Source of the DNA: Clostridiales bacterium
Lineage (GTDB): Bacteria; Bacillota; Clostridia; Oscillospirales; Acutalibacteraceae
NCBI GenBank assembly: GCA_019417145.1
Contig: DXVY01000108.1
Location: 1-6,055, forward strand
DNA: 6,055 bases
Direction: 5' to 3'
The stretch's first letter is position 1. Every line of letters begins with the position of its first letter. Positions 1 through 5,113 of the stretch are shown one piece after another. The translations under genes were made by a program, and so were the position numbers. Under the pieces are notes generated by a model that did no database searches, was not told the DNA's origin, and saw only the letters and a program-made list of their open reading frames with translations.

Positions 1-1632
1 GTCCTGGAGGATCATGATACGGCTGGCGTCCTTGACCGAAGAAATCCGCTGGGCAATAATGATTTTGGTACACTGGAAGGACAGATGCCGCAGCTGGTGC
101 TGGATAAACTGCTCGGTCTCCATATCCACCGCCGAAGTGGTGTCGTCCAACACCAGGATAGGGGGCTGAATGGCCAAGGCCCGGGCCAGGGCGATGCGCT
201 GCCGTTGGCCGCCCGAAAGGCCGACGCCCCGCTCACCCACAATGGTGTTATAGCCCTCCTCCATCTTGCGGATGAAGGGGTCGGCCGCGGCCGCGGCGGC
301 GTATGTATACACGTCCTCCTCGGGCATATCCGGGTTGCCGTAGGCGATATTGCCGTCGATGGTATCCGAAAACAGAAAGACGTCCTGCGCCGCAAGGCCG
401 ATGGAGCCCCGGAGCTTGGATAGCTTCCACATGCGCACATCCACGTCGTCCACCAGCACCCGGCCGGCGGTGGTATCATAAAAGCGGCAGATCAGGTTAA
501 TAAGGCTGGTTTTGCCCGAGCCGGTGGGGCCCATGATGGCCACCGTCTCCCCGGGCTGGATGGTGAAGGAAAGGTCGTGGAGCACCGGGCGGTCGCCATA
601 GGCAAAGGAAACATCCTGGAATTCGATTTTCCCCTCCATGCGCTCGCTTTTATCCACACAGTCATACCGGTCCACGATCAGCGGCTTTGCGTAAAACACC
701 TCGATAACCTTATCGGCCGAGGCGAAAAACCGCTGGATATCGTTTAGGATGTTGCCCATGTTCCGCATGGGGTTGGCCAGCGCCCAGGTCAGCCCGGAAA
801 AGGCGGTGAGCTCGCCGTAGCTTAACTGGCCGTTGATGACAAAAATGCCGCCGGCCAAAATCATGATAACCGAAAGGATCTGACAGAACAGGTCGATGAC
901 CGGGGAAAAGGCCTGCCACTTGTAGGCCGCCACCAGATTGGCCTTGCGGAAATCCTTGCTGCACTGGTCGAATTTTTCGATCTCATAATCCTCTCTGGCA
1001 AAGGCGCGCACCACACGGTTGCCGGCGATATTCTCCTGGGCGGCCGTGTTTAAGAGGGACAGCTTTTCCCGCAAATTGGCGTAGATGGGCCGGATTCTCC
1101 GAATGTAGAAAAAGGATAAAAAGGCAATGATCGGCGTCACCGCCAGCATACAGAGGGTCAGCCCCACGCTCATGGTGGACAGGAAGATGATGGCCGCCAG
1201 CAACACCGATACCGAGTCGGTAAAGGTGTAGACGATCTGGGCGCAGGCGTGCCGGACGTATTCCATATCGCCGGTCACCCGGGTAATCAGGTCGCCGGTG
1301 CGGTTCCTGTCAAAAAATCGCATTTCCTGGTTGGTGATGTTGTCGAAGATACGCTGGCGCAGATTCATGATCAGGTGCTGGGAGGAAAACTCCATAAACA
1401 ACACCATCACATACCGCAGCACCGTACGGACCAGCTGCACCCCGCACATCCCCAGCAGCAGCGGGACCAGCATTGCCCGGTCGCCGCCCATGATCACGTC
1501 GTCGATCAGCAGTTGGGAAAGCTTGGGCACGATGACCGTCATGGCCATAGTGAGGATCGAAAGGCTCAGGCCCATGACCAGATATTTCCGCTTACCGGTC
1601 ATGTTCCGCCAAAGCCAACGAATTTGAAACAT
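1..1632 (-). CDS. ABC exporter half-transporter (TMD-NBD), degenerate subunit of a heterodimer; 3' end cut by window
   Basis: A type IV (ABCB-like) exporter subunit that would use ATP to move drugs, lipids or peptides out across the cytoplasmic membrane. 544 codons are visible. The family is usually about 570-600 residues, so only a short C-terminal tail is missing. Residues 1 to about 320 form the transmembrane domain with about six hydrophobic helices; the cytoplasmic-loop segment FFDRNRTGDLITRV lies at 106-119. The nucleotide-binding domain follows: A-loop Tyr345, Walker A GPTGSGKT 368-375, Q-loop Gln416, signature LSGGQ 472-476, Walker B ILVLDD ending at 497, D-loop SAVD, and the H-loop position at 528. 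The catalytic Glu is Asp497 and the H-loop His is Gln528. In known heterodimeric exporters this pair marks the non-catalytic half, so the partner gene should follow past position 1. The start at 1632 has a good ribosome binding site (GAGGAAGGGG, 1641-1650, 8-nt spacing). Met11 is a weaker alternative start. The substrate cannot be read from the sequence. Confidence 0.95.
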   Translation of the reverse strand, partial: MFQIRWLWRNMTGKRKYLVMGLSLSILTMAMTVIVPKLSQLLIDDVIMGGDRAMLVPLLLGMCGVQLVRTVLRYVMVLFMEFSSQHLIMNLRQRIFDNITNQEMRFFDRNRTGDLITRVTGDMEYVRHACAQIVYTFTDSVSVLLAAIIFLSTMSVGLTLCMLAVTPIIAFLSFFYIRRIRPIYANLREKLSLLNTAAQENIAGNRVVRAFAREDYEIEKFDQCSKDFRKANLVAAYKWQAFSPVIDLFCQILSVIMILAGGIFVINGQLSYGELTAFSGLTWALANPMRNMGNILNDIQRFFASADKVIEVFYAKPLIVDRYDCVDKSERMEGKIEFQDVSFAYGDRPVLHDLSFTIQPGETVAIMGPTGSGKTSLINLICRFYDTTAGRVLVDDVDVRMWKLSKLRGSIGLAAQDVFLFSDTIDGNIAYGNPDMPEEDVYTYAAAAAADPFIRKMEEGYNTIVGERGVGLSGGQRQRIALARALAIQPPILVLDDTTSAVDMETEQFIQHQLRHLSFQCTKIIIAQRISSVKDASRIMILQD

Positions 1633-1833
1633 AAAGGTCGCCCCTTCCTCTTAACCTGCCGCCGCGCCGTTTCCGGCGTTTGCCGGGCAAAAAAAGGCGG
1701 GGCCGTCCCACAACAGTAAACCCTTATCTGTCTGTGAGCGTCCCCGCGGCATTTTCGCGGCGGCTTTGGCCGTCCTCGCGGCCGGTCCGCAATATCTTCC
1801 TCCGTTTGCAAAGCCTTCCTTTGCGTCCCTTTC
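1633..1833 (-). promoter_or_regulatory. Long structured 5' leader of the ABC exporter gene
   Basis: If the promoter at 1834-1861 is used, the transcript has a leader of roughly 195 nt before the ATG at 1632. On the minus strand it holds several G+C-rich hairpins. One is CCGCG/CGCGG near 1744-1760. Close to the start are two mutually exclusive hairpins. CCGGC-AAAC-GCCGG spans 1674-1687. CGCCG-GAAA-CGGCG, with a GNRA loop, spans 1665-1678. Between these hairpins is a run of seven T (RNA U), at 1690-1696, preceded by G+C-rich sequence that can form only a short stem. I do not recognise a known riboswitch. The open frame across the leader (ATG near 1835) overlaps the -10 box and has no family resemblance, so I treat the stretch as non-coding. 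Confidence 0.4.
1641..1650 (-). promoter_or_regulatory. Ribosome binding site of the ABC exporter gene
   Basis: The minus strand reads GAGGAAGGGG, with 8 nt before the ATG at 1632. This favours the first ATG over the in-frame ATG at 1602, which has no comparable upstream site. Confidence 0.7.
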
Positions 1834-1861
1834 ATTATATAGCCTTTATCAAAAATGAAAA
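1834..1861 (-). promoter_or_regulatory. Probable sigma-A-type promoter for the ABC exporter gene
   Basis: On the minus strand a perfect TATAAT (plus-strand ATTATA, 1834-1839) lies 16 nt downstream of TTTTCA (1856-1861). The latter matches four of six bases of the TTGACA consensus. The element sits in an A+T-rich patch between the terminator of the XRE gene and the exporter leader, where a promoter is expected. The -10 is convincing; the -35 is weaker. Confidence 0.5.
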
Positions 1862-1979
1862 GCCCCAAAACAAAAAAATAATACCCAAATTTAGGGCGCC
1901 AAAAAAACAGGGTTCTATACAATTCCGGCATAATCCCCCTTATATGCCTGAAACACCATTCTCATCCGGTCCCGCCAAG

Positions 1980-2019
1980 GAAAAAGGAAGGGGAAGAAAG
2001 GTCCCGCCCTTTCTCCCCC
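1980..2019 (-). terminator. Intrinsic terminator of the XRE regulator gene
   Basis: On the minus strand a 12-bp stem (arms 2008-2019 and 1990-2001, one G-U pair) closes a 6-nt loop (2002-2007). It is followed by TTCCTTTTT. It begins 10 nt after the TAG stop of the XRE gene and isolates that gene from the exporter downstream. Confidence 0.85.
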
Positions 2020-2028
2020 CTGCTTATG

Positions 2029-2277
2029 CTACTGTTTTTCCTTATCATCCTCCACGTCCACCAACTGCCGCAAAGGGACATGTAGCGCCCTGGCAATATC
2101 GATGAGGGTGTCCAGCGAAGGCGCCTTGACAATACCCGGAGCCTCCAGGTGGCTGATAAAGGTAACACTTTTGTTGACCATTTCAGCCAACTGCTCCTGC
2201 GTGATCCCCGCCGCCCTCCGGCTGTCCCTGATGTTAATCCCGATTTGTTTGTAAACGTGTTGATATTCCTTTTTCAT
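2029..2277 (-). CDS. Small XRE-family helix-turn-helix DNA-binding protein
   Basis: An 82-residue protein that is almost entirely one HTH_XRE (Cro/C1-type) domain. It would be a cytoplasmic dimeric DNA-binding regulator. The first helix contains IGINIRDSRRAAG (12-24). The recognition unit is TQEQLAEMVNKSVTFISHLE (26-45), followed by the characteristic SLDTLIDIARALHVPLRQLV (54-73). The last residues are acidic and charged, and there is no ligand or enzymatic domain. I chose the ATG at 2277 because GGGAGGAAG (2283-2291) sits 5 nt upstream. A longer frame from a TTG at 2328 would run through the promoter and palindrome and add an unrelated hydrophobic tail. The gene has its own promoter region and its own terminator, so it is probably a monocistronic, self-regulating unit. 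Its size resembles the controller proteins of restriction systems, but no restriction or methylase gene is visible. Targets other than its own promoter are unknown. Confidence 0.92.
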   Translation of the reverse strand: MKKEYQHVYKQIGINIRDSRRAAGITQEQLAEMVNKSVTFISHLEAPGIVKAPSLDTLIDIARALHVPLRQLVDVEDDKEKQ

Positions 2278-2282
2278 AGCAA

Positions 2283-2291
2283 CTTCCTCCC
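2283..2291 (-). promoter_or_regulatory. Ribosome binding site that fixes the XRE start
   Basis: The minus strand reads GGGAGGAAG, ending 5 nt before the ATG at 2277. This decides for the 82-residue form over the TTG-started longer frame. Confidence 0.75.
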
Positions 2292-2296
2292 ATATA

Positions 2297-2328
2297 AGTA
2301 TAAAAGCAGAAATTAACGTTAATTTCAA
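2297..2328 (-). promoter_or_regulatory. Probable promoter of the XRE gene, overlapping the palindrome
   Basis: On the minus strand TTGAAA (2323-2328) serves as a -35. A -10 can be read as TTTATA (2299-2304, 18-nt spacer) or TATACT (2297-2302, 20-nt spacer). Transcription would start just before the ribosome binding site, giving a very short leader. The palindrome at 2309-2326 fills the spacer, so a bound protein would exclude RNA polymerase. Confidence 0.45.
2309..2326. promoter_or_regulatory. Perfect 18-bp palindrome, candidate XRE operator
   Basis: GAAATTAACGTTAATTTC is identical to its reverse complement over all 18 bases. It starts 32 bp upstream of the XRE ATG, between the likely -35 and -10. 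Small Cro/C1-type proteins bind as dimers to palindromes placed this way. The match to this particular protein is inferred from position and symmetry. Confidence 0.6.
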
Positions 2329-2499
2329 TGTGTATATATGACATATTTATTTTCTAAAAGATATAGAAAGCTGCAAACCGAATAATAGTTTTAAATTTCG
2401 ACAATATTCACGGATAATAATCATGCTTTTTACACAAAAATATAATATTTTTTATCATGGTGGGTGACCGCAATAATATCCTTATGAAAACCGGAGGCA
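2327..2499. other. A+T-rich intergenic stretch with no gene seen
   Basis: Strikingly A+T-rich compared with the genes on both sides. It holds a second, imperfectly spaced inverted repeat, TTTCTA / TAGAAA (2351-2356 and 2364-2369, 7-nt spacer), which could be a secondary regulatory site or chance in A+T-rich DNA. I find no credible coding frame. The plus-strand frame starting at 2457 has no ribosome binding site and runs antisense through the terminator and the zinc-ribbon gene. Confidence 0.5.
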
Positions 2500-2539
2500 T
2501 AAAAACACCCGAGCCGGCAATTATCCTACCGGCTCGGGT
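2500..2539 (-). terminator. Intrinsic terminator of the epimerase-GH27-zinc ribbon unit
   Basis: A perfect 11-bp inverted repeat, ACCCGAGCCGG (2507-2517) and CCGGCTCGGGT (2529-2539), has an 11-nt loop. On the minus strand the stem is followed by GTTTTTAT. The matching plus-strand flank has no T run, so it acts on minus-strand transcripts. It lies 25 bp past the zinc-ribbon stop codon. Confidence 0.9.
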
Positions 2540-2563
2540 TATACAGCATGCAAAGGATACCCG

Positions 2564-2776
2564 TCAGGAGGGCTCCCCGTCCGCGGCGAAAAGGGAACAG
2601 CCCATCCTTTTAAACTGCCGGATCTTTTCATCCAGCAGCGCGGGGTCACAAGAAAAGCGGTGGGCCAGACAGAGCTTGCAGAGGTACTGCGTAGCCCCCC
2701 GGTTCACCAGTTTTTTATAAAGGCCGACTTCGTCCCCGGAAACCTCCGTCCCGCATTTCTGGCATAAGGCGGCCAT
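2564..2776 (-). CDS. Small CxxC/CxxC zinc-ribbon-like protein of unknown function
   Basis: A 70-residue protein. CQKC (5-8) and CKLC (33-36) make a classic four-cysteine zinc-binding pair separated by 24 residues. Two further cysteines lie at 43 and 60. Between the pairs is GLYKKLVNRGA (18-28), and the C-terminal half has a predicted helix ALLDEKIRQFKRMGC (46-60). The layout resembles small hypothetical proteins I recall from Clostridia, but I know of no assigned function. Zinc binding is inferred from the cysteines. There is no signal peptide or membrane segment, so it should be cytoplasmic. Its ATG overlaps the TAA of the GH27 gene (TAATG) with only a weak ribosome binding site, which suggests translational coupling. 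A terminator follows at once, so it is the last gene of the unit. Possible roles are an adaptor, a zinc chaperone or a regulator; none is shown by the sequence. Confidence 0.85.
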   Translation of the reverse strand: MAALCQKCGTEVSGDEVGLYKKLVNRGATQYLCKLCLAHRFSCDPALLDEKIRQFKRMGCSLFAADGEPS

Positions 2777-3897
2777 TATCCGCGCACCAGCTTTGCCCGG
2801 AGCATCAGGCAGTCATGGGCCGGGATATCCGTTCCGAAGGCCTCGGGAAATACGCCCAGCTCGGCATGTTTCCAAAGATCCCGCAGGGACAAAGCGCAGC
2901 CGGCGGCCGCGGGGATTCCCATATCCCACCAGTTCACATCCATATGGCGATCGCTGTCGCTGAGATTGAACATGCCGATGGCGTAGTCGCCGCCCTCCAA
3001 CAGCTTGGCCCATACCAGCTTATCGTCGTCCCAGTTGAGGATCAGATAGGGCTGCCGGCAGGCGGGATCCTGATTTATGGCGATGATTTCCGGATTCATC
3101 AGGATCTCCCGGGTGGCCTGGTCCATTTTCCGAATATCGCAGCCGATCATCAGGGGGGACTGGAGCAGGGCCCAGTAGGAGAAGTGGGTGCGGTATTCCA
3201 GATCCGAACAGCCGGTGAGTCCAACGTTTCCCTGGCCGCGCATGCCCACCACCAGCATGTCGATATCATTAAAGCAGGTAGGGCTGTAATAGGGCTGGCG
3301 GCCGATCTGAGAGACGGCCAGTTCCTTGATGGAAGCCCAGCTGTCAAAGATATCGCCGGTACAGCGCCACATATGCGCGCCGGTGGACTTGATCCATTCC
3401 ACAGAGTTGTCCACGCCCCAGTTGCAGGCGCTGAAGAGGATATCCCGGCCGCAGTTGGCGAGGGCCAGGCCCATCCGCTTATACAGCAGGTCGCCGTCGA
3501 TCCGAGGTTTGTTGCAGTAGTCATATTTCAGGAAATCCACGCCCCACTGGGCGAAGGTATCCGCGTCCACAAACTCGTGTTCAAAGCTGGAGGGGTACCG
3601 TGCGCAGGTTTTGGTGCCGGCGCAGGAATACATACCGAACTTGAGGCCCTTGGCATGCACATAGTCCGCCAGGGCCTTCATGCCGTGTGGAAATTTGGCC
3701 GGGTCGGGTACCAGGCGGCCCTTTTCATCCCGTTCCTTGAGGCTCCAGCAGTCGTCGATCACCACATAGTCATACCCCGCGTCCTTAAGGCCGCTGTCTA
3801 CCATACAGTCGGCGATCTGTCGAATCAACTGGTCAGAAATATCCTGCCCGAATGTGTTCCAGGAGTTCCAGCCCATAGGCGGCTTCGTAACGATCAT
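2776..3897 (-). CDS. GH27 family alpha-galactosidase-type glycoside hydrolase, cytoplasmic
   Basis: A 373-residue retaining glycosidase with a full GH27 (beta/alpha)8 domain and C-terminal beta domain. Family members release terminal alpha-linked galactose from oligosaccharides; some act on GalNAc or beta-L-arabinopyranose. The N-terminal motif is PPMGWNSWNTFG (6-17). IDDCW (47-51) carries the two Asp that in alpha-galactosidases contact the C4 and C6 hydroxyls. The nucleophile is Asp126 in LKYDYC, and the acid/base is Asp182 in RCTGDIFDSW. HFSYWALLQSPLMIGCDIRK and AINQDP mark the end of the barrel. Asn159 in CNWG stands where characterised alpha-galactosidases usually have Glu (CEWG), at the C2-hydroxyl pocket, so exact specificity is open. 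There is no signal peptide, so the substrate must be imported. I chose the ATG at 3897 because AAGGAGG lies 8 nt upstream and a likely promoter lies behind it; a GTG-started extension to 3999 would cover that promoter. It overlaps the zinc-ribbon gene by one base and follows the epimerase by 135 bp. Confidence 0.93.
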   Translation of the reverse strand: MIVTKPPMGWNSWNTFGQDISDQLIRQIADCMVDSGLKDAGYDYVVIDDCWSLKERDEKGRLVPDPAKFPHGMKALADYVHAKGLKFGMYSCAGTKTCARYPSSFEHEFVDADTFAQWGVDFLKYDYCNKPRIDGDLLYKRMGLALANCGRDILFSACNWGVDNSVEWIKSTGAHMWRCTGDIFDSWASIKELAVSQIGRQPYYSPTCFNDIDMLVVGMRGQGNVGLTGCSDLEYRTHFSYWALLQSPLMIGCDIRKMDQATREILMNPEIIAINQDPACRQPYLILNWDDDKLVWAKLLEGGDYAIGMFNLSDSDRHMDVNWWDMGIPAAAGCALSLRDLWKHAELGVFPEAFGTDIPAHDCLMLRAKLVRG

Positions 3898-3905
3898 TTT
3901 CCATT

Positions 3906-3912
3906 CCTCCTT
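3906..3912 (-). promoter_or_regulatory. Ribosome binding site that fixes the GH27 start
   Basis: The minus strand reads AAGGAGG, 8 nt before the ATG at 3897. The next codons give MIVTKPPMGWNSW, which is where GH27 intracellular enzymes normally begin. The longer in-frame version adds about 34 charged residues with no family match. Confidence 0.8.
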
Positions 3913-3927
3913 AAACTCTCTACGGGC

Positions 3928-3956
3928 ATTGTAACACAGACGCTCCCTGGTTTCCA
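3928..3956 (-). promoter_or_regulatory. Probable internal promoter of the GH27 gene
   Basis: On the minus strand TGGAAA (3951-3956) is separated by exactly 17 nt from TACAAT (3928-3933). These match four and five of the six consensus bases respectively. The predicted start of transcription leaves a leader of about 24 nt containing the ribosome binding site. The 135-bp gap after the epimerase is long for a simple operon, which fits a secondary promoter. No T-run terminator is seen in the gap, so readthrough from the epimerase gene is also likely. Confidence 0.45.
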
Positions 3957-4032
3957 TGGGATTTTGTGTTTTAATTTTGTGTTTTTGTATCCTTCTCACG
4001 GCCAGCTCCCGCCAGAACCGTCTCGGGGCGGT

Positions 4033-4827
4033 CTACCGCATAGGCGGAGCGTTTTCCTCCAGCCGCCGAACCCATCGCCGCAGCGTTTGCGCGTCCTCCA
4101 ACAGACATTCCGGCCGATCATCCTTGACAAATTCCAAAATGAGATCATGCCGGCCGGGGGTGTGGCCGGCGGCCCTCAGATAGCGCAGCCAGTCGGCCTC
4201 CCCCTCCGCCAGAGGCCGCCGCAGGGTTCTGCCGTCCCGACGGGTCCAGTGAAAAACATGAATATTGGCCAGATAGTCCCCAAGTCCCTTGAGCTCGGTC
4301 AAATTTTCCTGCCAAGGGACGGGCCGGGGCTGCCAGAGACTGGCCGCCCCGCAGTCCCCGCACATCTCCAGCAACCGGCGGGCGCTGGCGATGCAGTCGG
4401 TAAGGGTGCCGGGATGATATTCATAAGCCACCCGGATCCCATATTCCCCCGCCATGCGGCAGATGGCGGCCGTTTCGGCAGCGGCGGCCGCATACGCGTC
4501 CCAGTCAGCCAGGGCGGATCCCCTATCTCCCGGCCAGACCCGGATCAGGGGAGCTCCCAGCAGCCGGGCGGTTTCCAGCACCGGCCCAAAGTCTCTGTCC
4601 GGTTGACTGGACGCGCCCACTCGGTAATAGGAGCCGTAACTGAGAACCTGCAGCCCCTTATCCTCGGTAAGCGCGCGGAGCCTTCGCGCCTCCGCCGGCC
4701 TTCCGGGCGGCAGGTGGACGTCGCCGCCCCACTCTATGCCGTCCAGCCCCGCCAGCCGGCAGATGGTCGCTATCTCCTCGGGCGGCAGTTTCCGAAAGGT
4801 CACCGATGTAAGCCCCAAACGAAACAT
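4033..4827 (-). CDS. Sugar phosphate isomerase/epimerase-like TIM-barrel protein (AP endonuclease 2 fold)
   Basis: A 264-residue xylose-isomerase-like TIM barrel (the AP_endonuc_2 / IolE-IolI / ketose-epimerase superfamily). Members are cytoplasmic, metal-dependent enzymes that isomerise, epimerise or dehydrate sugars and inositol derivatives. Visible motifs are GLDGIEWGGDVHLPPG (27-42), SYGSYYRVG (63-71), IRVWPG (95-100), AYEYHPGTLTD (134-144), NIHVFHW (188-194) and LILEFVKDD (229-237). Glu136, His190 and Glu232 are the likely metal ligands. The usual Asp/His ligand of the third strand group is less clear; LWQP at 164-167 lies there. Length is normal for the family. The ATG at 4827 has a strong ribosome binding site, AAGGGGAGG (4836-4844), 8 nt upstream. 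It lies upstream of the GH27 gene on the same strand, so a role in breaking down a released or modified sugar is a reasonable inference. The exact substrate cannot be assigned. Confidence 0.9.
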   Translation of the reverse strand: MFRLGLTSVTFRKLPPEEIATICRLAGLDGIEWGGDVHLPPGRPAEARRLRALTEDKGLQVLSYGSYYRVGASSQPDRDFGPVLETARLLGAPLIRVWPGDRGSALADWDAYAAAAAETAAICRMAGEYGIRVAYEYHPGTLTDCIASARRLLEMCGDCGAASLWQPRPVPWQENLTELKGLGDYLANIHVFHWTRRDGRTLRRPLAEGEADWLRYLRAAGHTPGRHDLILEFVKDDRPECLLEDAQTLRRWVRRLEENAPPMR

Positions 4828-4835
4828 GGATCAAG

Positions 4836-4844
4836 CCTCCCCTT
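4836..4844 (-). promoter_or_regulatory. Ribosome binding site of the epimerase gene
   Basis: The minus strand reads AAGGGGAGG, 8 nt before the ATG at 4827. It supports the first Met of the TIM-barrel protein, which gives the expected short lead-in (MFRLGLTSVTF) to the first beta strand. Confidence 0.75.
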
Positions 4845-4883
4845 GGCAGCAGGATTGTTACTCTGTTTTTTATGCATCTTCCC

Positions 4884-4984
4884 CGCCGGCAAAACCCCTT
4901 TGGGGGCTGGCGCTCCGCACATCAAAGCGGCTCGAAAGCCGCCGTGCCCCGGCGGCGCGGCCGTTTCAACGGCCGATTCCGCCG
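4884..4984. other. Cluster of G+C-rich hairpins between the MATE and epimerase genes
   Basis: Within about 100 bp there are several perfect or near-perfect stems. GCGGCT-CGAA-AGCCGC spans 4927-4942; on the minus strand its loop is TTCG. GCCGCCG/CGGCGGC spans 4938-4956 with a 5-nt loop. A long hairpin spans 4950-4984, with outer stem CGGCGG/CCGCCG and inner stem CGGCCGT/ACGGCCG closed by a TTCA loop. A smaller imperfect stem sits at 4884-4912. Neighbouring stems share arms and so exclude one another. None is followed by a real T run on either strand, so they are not clear intrinsic terminators. They would lie in the epimerase leader if transcription comes from the MATE side. I do not recognise a known RNA family. 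A dispersed intergenic repeat is an alternative. Confidence 0.45.
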
Positions 4985-5104
4985 CAAAGCGGGCAAACCC
5001 CAGCCATGGGCCGGCCGCCGCCCTCCCATCCGCCGGGGAATCCTCGGCTTGTGGCCAGTATATACATACAGCCTTTTCTCCCCGCGCCTCGCTTTTCTAA
5101 GACC
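4985..5104. other. Rest of the MATE-epimerase intergenic region
   Basis: No gene is seen. A possible minus-strand -10, TATACT (plus-strand 5057-5062), lies in a short A+T-rich patch but has no convincing -35, so an epimerase promoter here is only suggested. A 13-codon frame containing CPLC occurs on the minus strand, but it is too short and poorly supported to call. Confidence 0.3.
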
Positions 5105-5113
5105 CTAGGGTCT
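5100..5113. repeat. Perfect 14-bp palindrome over the MATE stop codon
   Basis: AGACCCTAGGGTCT is fully self-complementary and is centred next to the TAG stop of the MATE gene. It could fold as a 5-bp stem with a CTAG loop. With no T run it is not a classical terminator. Confidence 0.4.

Noticed and set aside
283..302. GC-only palindromic run CCGCGGCCGCGG
   Set aside because: It lies inside the ABC gene and simply encodes a run of Ala codons in the nucleotide-binding domain, where the family usually has an Ala-rich helix.
1249..1719. His/Gln-rich plus-strand open frame
   Set aside because: It is antisense to the transmembrane domain of the ABC exporter, where hydrophobic codons read backwards as His/Gln/Asp, and it has no ribosome binding site.
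1599..1931. A 110-codon minus-strand frame through the exporter leader
   Set aside because: Its plausible ATG overlaps the -10 box, its sequence is Arg/Pro-rich without family resemblance, and it runs out of frame into the ABC gene.
2029..2328. Restriction-modification controller (C protein) reading of the XRE gene
   Set aside because: The size and palindrome fit, but no methylase or endonuclease gene lies nearby in the window, so only a generic XRE regulator is supported.
2457..2720. An 87-codon plus-strand frame starting in the A+T-rich region
   Set aside because: No ribosome binding site. It crosses the terminator stem and is antisense to the CxxC/CxxC gene.
4009..4032. Inverted repeat CCGCC / GGCGG after the epimerase stop, as a possible terminator
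   Set aside because: Only about five base pairs with a large loop and no T run on the minus strand.
2815..5100. A 761-codon open frame on the plus strand
   Set aside because: It runs antisense across the GH27 gene, the epimerase gene and the intergenic hairpins. It has no ribosome binding site and no recognisable domain, and its Gly/Pro/Ala/His-rich composition is what the complement of G+C-rich codons gives. The minus-strand genes carry clear family motifs.
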